Shown: positions 42,810 to 52,800 of the stretch, piece by piece
How positions within the stretch are numbered: position 1 is the stretch's first letter
Layout of the letters: every line of letters starts with the position of its first letter
Assembly: GCA_014237395.1 (NCBI GenBank)
Contig: JABZFP010000030.1
Location: 806,001-870,000, forward strand
Length of the DNA: 64,000 nucleotides
Direction of reading: 5' to 3'
Source of the DNA: Desulfobacteraceae bacterium
GTDB taxonomy: Bacteria; Desulfobacterota; Desulfobacteria; Desulfobacterales; UBA5852
The notes under the pieces: model-generated
What the model saw: the letters and a program-made list of their open reading frames with translations, nothing else
Databases searched by the model: none
Told to the model about the DNA's origin: nothing
Translations under genes and position numbers: made by a program

Positions 42810-43418
42810 ATGTCAGCGAACCTCGAGATCCTCTATCAGCAGGCTGATGCCGCCCTGGTTTTCTTTTTTCGCCTGGTGGAGAACCCCATGCTGGGCTATC
42901 TGATCGGGATTGCCGTGCTGGCGCTCATCTGTGCGGTGATCGGCGACCTGACGATCGGCCTGGCCTTCCGTTTCAATGGTGCTTTTTTCAAACGGGACAA
43001 CCAGGAACTCATCCGCATGCAGAACAAGTCCCTGCTGGCCCTGCAGGCCCGGGACAAAGAAAGCTACCAGGCCTGCAACCAAGTGGCCAACGATTCCTTC
43101 GGCAAGGTGTTTTTTTCACAGATCGCCCTGGGGGCCTCTTCGCTTTGGCCGGTGCCGTTTGCGCTGCAGTGGCTCAGCGGGCGTTTTGCCGATGTGGCCT
43201 TTCTGCTGCCGATACCACTGGGCGCAAGGACTGAAGTGGGCTATGCGTTTACCTTTATCCCCATGTATATTTTGATGCGGATTCTCTTCGGGCAGGTCAA
43301 GGACCGCCTGCCGGGCTACCGCCGTTTGACGGCGCTGCCGGATGAGGACGACGGGGAAGAGGAAACCATGCTGCGTGTCGGCGATGTCCTCAAGGACAAG
43401 GTCTCGCAGAAGGTATAG
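42810..43418 (+). CDS. membrane protein downstream of the exporter
   Basis: A 202-residue protein with a first helix at ~24-48 (MLGYLIGIAVLALICAVIGDL), a charged cytoplasmic helix pair (NQELIRMQNKSLLALQARDKESYQACNQVAN), then two or three further hydrophobic stretches and an acidic tail. The shape recalls DUF106/EMC3-like membrane proteins of the YidC superfamily, but I cannot confirm that. AAGGA precedes the ATG at 42810. It is 87 bp after the exporter and probably co-transcribed. Confidence 0.6.
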   Translation: MSANLEILYQQADAALVFFFRLVENPMLGYLIGIAVLALICAVIGDLTIGLAFRFNGAFFKRDNQELIRMQNKSLLALQARDKESYQACNQVANDSFGKVFFSQIALGASSLWPVPFALQWLSGRFADVAFLLPIPLGARTEVGYAFTFIPMYILMRILFGQVKDRLPGYRRLTALPDEDDGEEETMLRVGDVLKDKVSQKV

Positions 43419-43524
43419 TGCGGTTTTCGGTATAGAAAATAAGTTGGTGTCGGTTGTGGCGTTGGGACGTTGTGCGCCGCCGCCGGTTGCGATCGACCAG
43501 CCCCTCCTCATAAGGCTTCCCTGC

Positions 43525-43947
43525 TCAGGACTTCTTTTTTTCGATTTCAGCCCGCAGTTTTTTTTCCATTTCCTCGAACAGGCTTTTTTTCTTCTTTTTT
43601 TGGTCGGCCTGCAAGGCGGCGATGCGGCTGGCGGCATTTTGCTGCGCCGTCTGGAATTTACTCAGTTCGTTCTGCAGTTTGTCCGGCGCGTCTTCTTTGG
43701 GGATGTCTTCTATTTTCAGGTGATCCCGCACAAAAAGGCGCACGCCATAGGCCCCTTTGACGGTTTCCAGCGCACCGATGTCTTCCAGGCGGCGGCAGAT
43801 AAAACCGGTTCGCTCGCCGGACAGGTTGAGCATCTGGCACACCTGATCGAGATCCGGCGGGGTCTGGTCCCGATGGGCCAGCAGGCGCACCGCGGCCACG
43901 AAAAGGTGGGCACTCTCGTAGAGGGATAGTTTGTCTTTCGTTGTCAC
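43525..43947 (-). CDS. small winged-helix plus coiled-coil protein
   Basis: A 140-residue protein. Residues ~1-75 look like a winged helix (LYESAHLFVAAVRLLAH..LDQVCQMLNLSGERTGFICRRLEDIGALETVKGAYG). Residues ~85-140 are a charged coiled coil rich in Lys and Glu. No known family recognised. It could be a DNA-binding or structural regulator. It is convergent with the membrane protein and divergent from eno. Confidence 0.6.
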   Translation of the reverse strand: MTTKDKLSLYESAHLFVAAVRLLAHRDQTPPDLDQVCQMLNLSGERTGFICRRLEDIGALETVKGAYGVRLFVRDHLKIEDIPKEDAPDKLQNELSKFQTAQQNAASRIAALQADQKKKKKSLFEEMEKKLRAEIEKKKS

Positions 43948-44246
43948 GGGGTATCTCCTTGGGCCTGCGATGGTCCCGAGCCTGCAACCCCATCGGCATC
44001 TTGACAGGGTGTCCGGCGAAGAGTAACATTTGGCGCACTTTTGTCAAGCAGCCATCGGGGTGCTTGGGTTAGGAATCAGGGGCACGCCGGCGCCGCATCA
44101 ACCGATCCTGGTCGTGCACCGACATGCGCGTTCCGACACCTTCGCTTCCTGTCGATCCATCAAACCATGTAAAGTATGCTGACCGCCGGAAAGGGTGCCG
44201 GAGGGTGCCGCAAACCCGGCATTCATCGAATTCAAAGGGGGATGCC

Positions 44247-45515
44247 ATGACGGAAATTATTGATGTAAGCGCGCGCGAAATCCTGGACTCACGAGGGAAT
44301 CCGACGGTCGAGGTTGACATTCTGACCGCCTCCGGCGCGCTGGGTCGCGCGGCGGTGCCGTCCGGTGCGTCCACCGGCAAGCGGGAAGCCCTCGAACTGC
44401 GCGACAAGCGTTCCAAGCGTTTTGGCGGCAAGGGCGTTCAAAAAGCGGTGAGCAACGTCAACGATGTGATCGCACCTGAAATCATGGGGTTGGATGCCGC
44501 TGACCAGGTCACCCTGGATCAGAAGATGCTGGCCATTGACGGGACGGCCAACAAAGCTAAGCTGGGTGCCAATGCCATCCTGGGCGTTTCCATGGCGGCG
44601 GCCCGTGCGGCCGCGGCCGCTTTCGGCCTGCCGCTGTTTCGCTATCTGGGGGGCATCAATGCCCGCTGCCTGCCCATGCCCATGATGAACATCCTGAACG
44701 GCGGGGCGCATGCCGCCAATAATCTCGATATCCAGGAATTCATGATTATCCCGGTGGGGGCCAAATCCATCCAGCAGGCGGTTCAGATGGGGGCGGAAAC
44801 CTTTCATGCCCTGAAGAAAATTCTCAAAGACAAGGGACTGAATACGGCCGTCGGGGACGAGGGCGGGTTCGCTCCCGACCTGGCATCCAATGAGGATGCC
44901 ATCAAGCAGATCATGGCGGCCATCGAGGCGGCCGGGTACAAGGCCGGCAGCGACATCGGCATCGCCCTGGATGCGGCGGCCAGCGAATTCTACAAGAAGG
45001 GTAAATACCACCTGCAGTCTGAAGGCCGCCAGTTGAACGCCGAGCAGATGGTGGCCTATTACGCCGAACTGGTCGAACGTTATCCGATTCTTTCCATTGA
45101 AGATGGGCTGGCCGAACAGGACTGGGACGGCTGGGAACTGATGACGGATCGGCTGGAGTCATCGGTCCAGCTGGTGGGTGACGATATTTTTGTCACCAAT
45201 CCCAAAATTTTCCAGAAAGGCATCGAGCGGGGCATTGCCAATTCGATCCTGATCAAGCTGAACCAGATCGGCACCGTGACCGAAACCCTGGATGCCATCG
45301 AAATGGCCAAACAGTCCGGCTACACCACGGTCATCTCGCACCGCTCCGGTGAAACCGAAGACGCCTTCATCGCGGATCTGGCGGTGGGGGTCAACGGCGG
45401 TCAAATCAAGACCGGTTCGCTGTCGCGTAGCGACCGGGTGGCGAAGTACAACCAACTGATACGGATCGAGGAAGCCCTCGGCACGGCGGCCACCTTTTCG
45501 GACGATTTGCTGTAG
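44247..45515 (+). CDS. eno: enolase
   Basis: A 422-residue enolase: IIDVSAREILDSRGNPTVEVD, AVPSGASTGKREALELRD, GGAHAANNLDIQEFMI, VGDEGGFAPDL, LIKLNQIGTVTETLDAI and the active-site SHRSGETEDAFIADL. It interconverts 2-phosphoglycerate and phosphoenolpyruvate in glycolysis and gluconeogenesis. The start at 44247 gives the family N-terminus; AAAGGGGG lies 5-6 nt before it. The ~300 bp upstream shows no other feature. Confidence 0.98.
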   Translation: MTEIIDVSAREILDSRGNPTVEVDILTASGALGRAAVPSGASTGKREALELRDKRSKRFGGKGVQKAVSNVNDVIAPEIMGLDAADQVTLDQKMLAIDGTANKAKLGANAILGVSMAAARAAAAAFGLPLFRYLGGINARCLPMPMMNILNGGAHAANNLDIQEFMIIPVGAKSIQQAVQMGAETFHALKKILKDKGLNTAVGDEGGFAPDLASNEDAIKQIMAAIEAAGYKAGSDIGIALDAAASEFYKKGKYHLQSEGRQLNAEQMVAYYAELVERYPILSIEDGLAEQDWDGWELMTDRLESSVQLVGDDIFVTNPKIFQKGIERGIANSILIKLNQIGTVTETLDAIEMAKQSGYTTVISHRSGETEDAFIADLAVGVNGGQIKTGSLSRSDRVAKYNQLIRIEEALGTAATFSDDLL

Positions 45516-45534
45516 CGCAAGGAAGACACCCACC

Positions 45535-46395
45535 ATGATCATTGCACAGCGCGCTAATAGGATGCGGATTCTGTCGGCGGTTTTACTGGCCCTGGTACTT
45601 ACGGCGATGCCGAAGACCGCCGACGCCTACGTGTTGATGGGGGAGCATGTCCTGGAGCTGATGGTCAAGGCATTGGGCCGGGCCGACACCCTTGAGGTGA
45701 CCCAGACCGTGACCCTCAGCACCGCAGACATCCCCCCGGCGCCCGCGACCCTGTCGGAAACGGTGCGGATCCGGTTCCCGGTCGACTTTCGTGCGGACGG
45801 AGCCGGTGATGGCTACCAGCGCCAGATACTGATATCCGGGGGGCAGGTGCTGCGGGCCGTCAACGGCGTTATCCAGGAAGGCACACCGCCGCGCTATGCC
45901 CGCTATGCCGACACCATGATGGTCAAACCCCGTTCGGCCATGGCGGATCATCTCCTTGCGATGGGGGTCGATGTCAGCGTGTCCAGCCTGGGGCGGCTGG
46001 AAGACCGCTACGGGTATGTGGTGGGCGCCCGTTTCCCGGATGAGAATGCCGCCCAGTTATGGGTGGAAAAGGATACCTTTCTTCCGATGCGGCTGCTGTT
46101 GCCCCCGACGGCCATGGCGTCCGGCGAGGGGCCGGTTGAGATCCGCTACCGGAACTGGACTTTCGTGGACGGACTGGCCTATCCCATGCATATCGTGCTG
46201 TGGCAGAATCACCAGATCAAAGAGGAAATCCGGGTGGATCGGCTACAGGTCAACCCGGTGTTGTCCGGTGACCTATTCAATTTTGCCGCCCTTCGCCAGG
46301 CATGGTCCCGACCGGCGGCGGTCCTCAATGATCCCGCGCCTTACCTGCCGGAAGGCGACGTGCCGGGTGTGACCGAATCGGAGAAAAAAAATTGA
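45535..46395 (+). CDS. exported protein of unknown function
   Basis: A 286-residue protein with a signal peptide (MRILSAVLLALVLTAMPKTADA). The mature part is beta-rich (TLEVTQTVTLSTADI.., LWVEKDTFLPMRLLL, VEIRYRNWTFVDGLAYPMHIVLWQN), resembling the LolA-like outer-membrane lipoprotein-sorting fold. It lies 19 bp after eno, so it is likely in one operon. The function is unknown. Confidence 0.72.
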   Translation: MIIAQRANRMRILSAVLLALVLTAMPKTADAYVLMGEHVLELMVKALGRADTLEVTQTVTLSTADIPPAPATLSETVRIRFPVDFRADGAGDGYQRQILISGGQVLRAVNGVIQEGTPPRYARYADTMMVKPRSAMADHLLAMGVDVSVSSLGRLEDRYGYVVGARFPDENAAQLWVEKDTFLPMRLLLPPTAMASGEGPVEIRYRNWTFVDGLAYPMHIVLWQNHQIKEEIRVDRLQVNPVLSGDLFNFAALRQAWSRPAAVLNDPAPYLPEGDVPGVTESEKKN

Positions 46396-46713
46396 CAAAG
46401 CTCTTGCACTTCCGGTCACATTCTGGAATATATCGGAGCCGTGAATCGGGCGGTATCGGAGGCGCCCGCATCACCGGTCGGAGAGCTTTAAATGGCGTGA
46501 CAACCCTCACTATTGTAGAACAGCCGCAGTCTGAGCGCACATGGGGTATTTGCTGAACCAATTTCACGGCGTTAACCATCGACAACCCCACACCCCCCTC
46601 CTCTTCATTCGTTTTTCAATAATTGTCCGTCCTGATTGCCGCAAGGTGTTTGGCCGTCGTGGGAATCGGGTACAGGGCTATTTTTTTCATTTTAACGGTG
46701 CCGGAGAGTTTTT
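46396..46713 (+). promoter_or_regulatory. intergenic region with pyrG promoter candidate
   Basis: About 320 bp without a gene. TTGCAC (46403-46408) followed after 17 nt by AATATA is a possible sigma-70 promoter, and TTGACA lies at 46391. It is far (~285 bp) from the pyrG ATG, so either a long leader or another promoter exists. I see no clear riboswitch. Confidence 0.25.
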
Positions 46714-48366
46714 ATGAGCAGCAATACGAAATTCATTTTTGTGACGGGTGGCGTTTTATCGTCGCTGGGAAAAGGGTTGGCCTCGGCGGCCATCGGGGCG
46801 CTCCTGGAAAGCCGGGGATTGACGGTAACGATTCAGAAACTGGATCCGTATATCAATGTGGATCCCGGCACGATGAATCCCTTCCAGCACGGTGAAGTCT
46901 ACGTGACCGACGACGGTGCGGAGACGGACCTCGATCTGGGGCATTACGAACGGTTCACCCATGCCCAGCTCGGACAGGACAATAATTTTACGACGGGTAA
47001 AATCTACAACACGGTGATCCAGAAGGAACGCCGGGGGGACTACCTCGGGGGAACGGTGCAGGTCATTCCGCACATTACGGACGAGATCAAAGCCTCCATC
47101 CGCCTGGCCGACAAGGGCGTGGATGTGGTCATCGTCGAAATCGGCGGCACCATCGGTGATATCGAGAGCCTGCCTTTTCTGGAAGCCATCCGTCAATTCC
47201 GGGGCGATGCCGGCAAGGAGAACACCCTTTACATCCATGTCACCTTGGTGCCCTACATCAGTACCGCCGGGGAGGTCAAAACCAAACCGACCCAGCACAG
47301 TGTCAAGGAACTGCGTAGCATCGGGATCCAGCCCGACATCCTGCTGTGCCGCACCAGCAGTACACTTACCAGTGACATCAAACGCAAGATTGCCCTCTTC
47401 ACCAATGTGGATGAAGACGCCGTCATCACCGCCAAGGACGTCGGCTGCATCTACGAGGTGCCGCTGAATTTCCACAGCGAGGGACTCGATCAAAAAATCA
47501 TCGAAAAACTGAATATCTGGACCCGGGCGCCGCGGCTGGAAGCCTGGGGTGATCTTGTACAGAAGCTCAAGGCCCCCCGGTCCGTCGTCAATATCGCCAT
47601 CGTGGGTAAATATGTCGATTTGACGGAATCGTATAAAAGCCTGAACGAGGCCCTCTATCACGGGGGTATTCCCAACGATTGTCGCGTGAATCTGATTTTT
47701 GTCGATTCGGAAACGATCGCCCCGGATACCTGCAGTCAGGCCTTGATGGAAGCGGACGGCATTCTGGTGCCGGGGGGCTTCGGCTCGCGCGGCATCGAGG
47801 GGAAGATCTGCACGGCCCGCTATGCCCGCGAAAACAAGGTGCCCTATTTCGGCATTTGCCTGGGAATGCAGGTGGCCGTGGTGGAATTTGCGCGGCATGT
47901 GGCGGGATTGGAGAAGGCCAACAGCTCCGAGTTTGATCGGGCGACACCTTACCCGGTGATTTATCTCATGACCGAATGGCTGGACGACAAAACCGGCCGG
48001 ATCGAGACCCGGGACGAGTCCTCGGACAAGGGGGCCACCATGCGTCTGGGCGCTTATCCCTGCCGGCTGCGCGCGGATACCATGGCATCACGGGCATACG
48101 GTCAGGAGAATATATCCGAGCGTCATCGCCATCGCTATGAATTCAACAATGCCTTCCGGGACCAGTTGGAGGAAAAGGGACTTGTGGTGAGTGGGACGTC
48201 CCCCGGTGGGGAGTTGGTGGAAATTGTGGAGTTGCCGGATCATCCCTGGTTTCTAGGATGCCAGTTCCATCCCGAGTTCAAGTCGCGGCCCATGGCGCCG
48301 CATCCCCTGTTTCGCGAGTTTATCCGGGCGGCCTGTGAAAACGCCAAGCGGCGTGCGTCATCCTAA
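46714..48366 (+). CDS. pyrG: CTP synthase
   Basis: A 550-residue CTP synthase. The N-terminal synthase domain has GGVLSSLGKGLASAAIG (P-loop) and GTVQVIPHITDEIK; the C-terminal class I glutaminase has GGFGSRGIEGK, the nucleophile Cys in YFGICLGMQ and the His-Glu pair in CQFHPEFKSRP. It makes CTP from UTP, ATP and glutamine. It ends 81 bp from the convergent sensor gene. CTP is also the co-substrate of KdsB encoded ~5 kb further on. Confidence 0.98.
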   Translation: MSSNTKFIFVTGGVLSSLGKGLASAAIGALLESRGLTVTIQKLDPYINVDPGTMNPFQHGEVYVTDDGAETDLDLGHYERFTHAQLGQDNNFTTGKIYNTVIQKERRGDYLGGTVQVIPHITDEIKASIRLADKGVDVVIVEIGGTIGDIESLPFLEAIRQFRGDAGKENTLYIHVTLVPYISTAGEVKTKPTQHSVKELRSIGIQPDILLCRTSSTLTSDIKRKIALFTNVDEDAVITAKDVGCIYEVPLNFHSEGLDQKIIEKLNIWTRAPRLEAWGDLVQKLKAPRSVVNIAIVGKYVDLTESYKSLNEALYHGGIPNDCRVNLIFVDSETIAPDTCSQALMEADGILVPGGFGSRGIEGKICTARYARENKVPYFGICLGMQVAVVEFARHVAGLEKANSSEFDRATPYPVIYLMTEWLDDKTGRIETRDESSDKGATMRLGAYPCRLRADTMASRAYGQENISERHRHRYEFNNAFRDQLEEKGLVVSGTSPGGELVEIVELPDHPWFLGCQFHPEFKSRPMAPHPLFREFIRAACENAKRRASS

Positions 48367-48447
48367 AAGAGCATTATTCATGCCCGTCCGGCCCGGCCGC
48401 GGCGGACCGCTTGATGGCCTTACATCCCGCCAACACCTGCCGACCGC

Positions 48448-49782
48448 TTATTCTGTCCGGGAAGGGGAGGACTGGTCGATGTCCACGATTGTTTCACCGG
48501 CGGTGTAGCGGGCGGTGCGGTAGCGGGTGATGCCCATCAGTTTATTCGTGATTTCTCCCATTTTCTCGGTCTGGTTTTTGATCCCGGCAATCTTTTTGTA
48601 TAGCGGATCGTCGGGGGCCACTTTCAGCATGAGCAGTTCCGCATACCCGGATATGCCCTGAATCGGCTGATTCAGCTTGTGGCATACCGCACCGGCCATT
48701 TCCAAGGCCGCTTTCAGTTTTTCACTGTCCAGGCGATCATCCTGGGCGTGTCTGCTGGCGGTGATGTCCTGCAGGATGAACAGGCGGGCGACCCGCCGGC
48801 CGTGGCGGCGGATGGGGGCGATGCGCAGATGAAAAACGCCCCGCCCTTCGTCCAGGTCCAGTTCGATGTCCTCCCGAATTTCTTCCGCGGCCCGCTCGCG
48901 ATCCACCAAATGCCGGATGGGGCCCAACACGATTCGGGCCGAACGTCCCACAATGTCGGTGGCCGATTCCCCGATCAAACGGCAGGCGGCCGGATTGATT
49001 TCCACCACCCGGTCCCGCCGGTCCAGAATGATGACGCTGTCCGGGAGGCTTTTGACGACGGCATCATGGCCGATGGGGATCACGTCGAACAACCGGCCGT
49101 AAAAGACGGCCCAGCCCAGAAGCACGACCGAGAGGGTGAAAAGGAACGGCGTCGGATCCACTTGGGTGTGCGTGATATCGGCCCCGGTGAGGTAGAACGC
49201 ATTGCCCAGCCAGGGGACCAGGCACGATATTAACAATATCCAGCGCTGGCCCCGATACCACTGCGGCGTTCGGTTGAGGGATAGTCCGATCAACAGGCAT
49301 CCGGCGGCCAGGAGCGCATAGCAATATATGGTGTGGACCCAGAACCACATGCCAAACGTGCGCACCAGGATGTCGATCCCACCTTCGGTTTCGAGCCTGA
49401 CGGAATCCAACACGAGGCCGTGGCGGGCACTTGTGATCGCCAGCAGACTGGTGGCCATCGGTATGGCCAGGCCGGCGGCCAGCCGGCGGCCGGAAAGCCA
49501 GCCCGCTTTTCCCGTATAGGTCAGCAGGAAGGCCAGCCAGAACACGGGAACGTAGGGGATCGCCAGATACTGGGCTTGGGCCCAGAAGCGTTTCCCGGCG
49601 ATGCCCACCGCCGCCAGCTCCAGACCATACATGGCCGTCCAGGCACCCATGGCCAGCATCAGCAGGGTGAAGTAGGCCGAGCCGGGCGTATGGCGGTAGC
49701 GTCCGGCAATGAAAAGAAGCCCGAAACAAACAGCGCTGGCCCCCAAGAGAGGGGTCATAAACGGATTATAAATCCACGTCAT
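48448..49782 (-). CDS. 7TM-PAS sensor with HisKA-like domain but no ATPase domain
   Basis: A 444-residue membrane protein. An N-terminal seven-helix sensor region (~1-225) is followed by a PAS domain (PDSVIILDRRDRVVEINPAACRLIG), a PAS C-terminal segment and a dimerisation/phosphorylation helix pair with MAGAVCHKLNQPIQGISGY. The protein then ends ~70 residues later (..TIVDIDQSSPSRTE) with no N, G1 or G2 boxes of a HATPase. It cannot autophosphorylate alone and may accept phosphate from, or dimerise with, another kinase. Confidence 0.82.
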   Translation of the reverse strand: MTWIYNPFMTPLLGASAVCFGLLFIAGRYRHTPGSAYFTLLMLAMGAWTAMYGLELAAVGIAGKRFWAQAQYLAIPYVPVFWLAFLLTYTGKAGWLSGRRLAAGLAIPMATSLLAITSARHGLVLDSVRLETEGGIDILVRTFGMWFWVHTIYCYALLAAGCLLIGLSLNRTPQWYRGQRWILLISCLVPWLGNAFYLTGADITHTQVDPTPFLFTLSVVLLGWAVFYGRLFDVIPIGHDAVVKSLPDSVIILDRRDRVVEINPAACRLIGESATDIVGRSARIVLGPIRHLVDRERAAEEIREDIELDLDEGRGVFHLRIAPIRRHGRRVARLFILQDITASRHAQDDRLDSEKLKAALEMAGAVCHKLNQPIQGISGYAELLMLKVAPDDPLYKKIAGIKNQTEKMGEITNKLMGITRYRTARYTAGETIVDIDQSSPSRTE

Positions 49783-49811
49783 TGCGATTCATCTTTGTCG
49801 ACCCCTGACGG

Positions 49812-52800
49812 TCAGGTGGCCCGGGACACGATGCGTTCCCCGATTTTTTCGGCCGAGCGACCGAAGAGTTCGTCCATTTCAATCAGATTCAGAAGTCGGT
49901 CTTCCCACACGACATTGTTTTCCTGCACGATACTGCGAATATTCTCGTATTTGCCTCCCAAGGCTTTGATCCGGTCTGCCAGGGGCACGGCCGCGTAAAA
50001 GCGGACATTCAGCAGGAGCAGGTATTCGATAACATTGGAGCGGGTGGGGCGGTCGGAAATAACGGGGACGATCAGAATACTGCGATCGTCCTTGCGCCCT
50101 TTCCCGATATAGACATTGCCTTCCCGCACGATGATTTTTTTGGTCCCCTTGAGGCGCTGATCCGTTTCCACCCGGGAGGGGATCGACGCCAGGACACCGG
50201 CTTTTTTGATGATGTCGATGGAGGTCTCCTCGGTGATTTCCCCCAGCAGATCCAGTTGGGAAATGCGGTAGAGAATGGCGCCGTGGATGGTTTCCACGAT
50301 GGCCTGAAGATTTTTGAGGACCAGTACATTGCGGTTGGTCAGCTGGGATGTGCTCAAACCGTATTCGGCCAGGGTATTGAAAAGTAGACCTTCCAATTTT
50401 TCACTGATGCGGCTGGTGCCGACCGTGACGGTTTTGGCCTGGTGCTTGATGGCATCCACCGGTCGTGACATGGCATTGATCCCCCGGGCCATCACGGCGA
50501 AAAAGGTTTCCAGCATATTGCGGGCGGTCCCTTTGCGTCCGAAGTCGATTTCAAAATCGGAAACCGGCAGTCGGCCGGCCAGATATTTCAGGAGCAGGGT
50601 CAGGTCCGAGGTTATTTCCAGGCCGAGGGCCGCCGGCAGGCGGTGATGTGTTTTGCGTTGACGAAACTCACCATAGAAGGCGGCAAATTCCTGACGAAAT
50701 GATTTTTCAAGAACGAGTTCGTAGATATCCAATCCCTGTTCGGCGCTGTCGGCCAGGGTGCGCTGAATCTTTTCCTGGAAATGGTACAGGAAACGTGAGC
50801 CTTCGTTGATGGCCAGGGCCGCGTAGTACCCCCACAAGTGACCGACTAGGGTGTTGAGAACCGGGGCCAGGTGCTCGCTGGCGCGCGGGACATGGAAGAC
50901 GTCTTCGGCGTATGGGGCAAAGCGGTCTTCCTGTTCATCGGCAATGACGATAGGCGTGGCCTTGTGGGCTTTGAAAATAGCGGTGTCCTTGATGATGTCG
51001 CCAATGACCGTGCCGCGGCATCCGGCCGCGCACACGATGATCAGCGGCTCCGAAGACAAGTCGATATGCTTTTTATCCTCCACGTAATCCGAGGAGATGG
51101 TCTTGTAGCACAACTCGCTCAGCTTGATGCGGATTTCGTCGGCGGAGGCTTTGTTGGGGCCGCTGCCGACGGCCGCCCAATACGTTTTGGTGACGGCCAG
51201 GCGCCGTGCCGACGCGGCAATCGTTTCCTGCATGGCAATCACCTGGCGCATCTGGTCCGGCAGGGCCAGTAATTGCTGCAGTTCTCGGGTGATAAAAGCG
51301 TCGTCCCGCCGTCCTTTCAATCCGGCAATAAACAGGCTCAGCAGGGCACCGGCCACGATCTGGGAATAAAAGGCCTTCGTCGATGCGACGGACATTTCGA
51401 TATCCCGGCCACTGCTGGTATAGATGACGCCGTCGACTTTAAAGGTCAGGTCGGAATCGCGCCGGTTGACGATCGCCAGTGTACGGGCGCCCCTTTCGCG
51501 GACCATATCGACGGTCCGGTTTGTGTCCGTGGTGGTGCCGGATTGGCTGATGGCGATCACCAGGGCGTCTTCCATCATCCGGCCCGCATCGGTTGCGTCC
51601 AGCATAAAACCGCTGAGCTCCGAGGCCTTGAGGGCGTTGATCTGAAGGGCCGGATCATCCAGGTAATAGGCCAGCAGGTTGGCGCAGGCCAGGGCCGCCA
51701 CACCGGCCGTCCCCTGTCCGATGAAATAGATGCGTCGGATGCGGCCCTCGGCAACGGCCCGGCGTAGGTCGGGCGGGACCACCGCCGTGTCGAGATCGAT
51801 GGCCCACGTGTTCTGCCGGCTGTCTTTGATTTTCCAGCGGTTGTAGAGGGTTTTGGCGACGGATTCCGGCGCTTCGGAAATCTCCTTGAGAAAGTAATGG
51901 GGAAAATCCTGACGATTGATGTCGCGTGAGGTCAGGGCGGTCTGCTTGATGTCGGCGTCCTGGAGGATGATCGGGGTGCCGTCGTAGTACATGGCCTGGA
52001 TGCCGCCGCACCCGCCGACCGTATTCTGATCTAGGACGAAGATTTGTCCCTGGGTCGGGCCCTGGCGGCCCTCAACGATTTTTTCGCCGTCCATTTTGAG
52101 ATAGCGCTGGGTCTGCTCGATAAAGCCATAGACTTCCGACGTCGGCATGTAGTGGTCCCGGGCCAGACCGATGAAGATAGCCTGACCGCTGCCGCGCTGT
52201 GCCAGAAAAAGTTTGCCGGGTGCCAGGGCGGTGTGCATGGAAATGGCATGGGACCCTTCGAAGTCATTGACGGCCCGCCGGAAGGCCTCGACCAGATCGT
52301 GTCCCTGGCTGAGGTGCTGGCTGATCTGCAACGGGATGATCTTCGTATCGGTGGATATTTCTTCCTGAATTTGATCGCCCCCGGTCTCGAAGGTGGCTTT
52401 CAAGGCCATGAAATTGTCGATGTCGCCGTTCAGGCAAACATGCATCGGGCCTTGAAGCCCTTCGGGATGGCGCATCGTGCGGGCATCGAGGGGGTGGCAA
52501 TTGGCTTCGTTGATCGCGCCCACCGAGGCCCAGCGGGTGTGGGAAGAGACCGTATGATGACGCCGCCGGCATCCGGCCAGTTTTTGCAGGATGGGATCGT
52601 TGCGGATTTCGTTGCGGATAAACCGGATGTTGTCGCCCAGGCTGCCGATTTCGGCAGCGACCTTGTAGACGATGGAAATCGTCACATAGGGCCGGCCATC
52701 GGCATCGGCGGCGGTGTGGATATCCATGCCGCGGTTGCCCAGAACGCTCTGTTGCGCACGCCGGCACATGTTGCCGTGCATGTCGGGGTCGGCATGCTGT

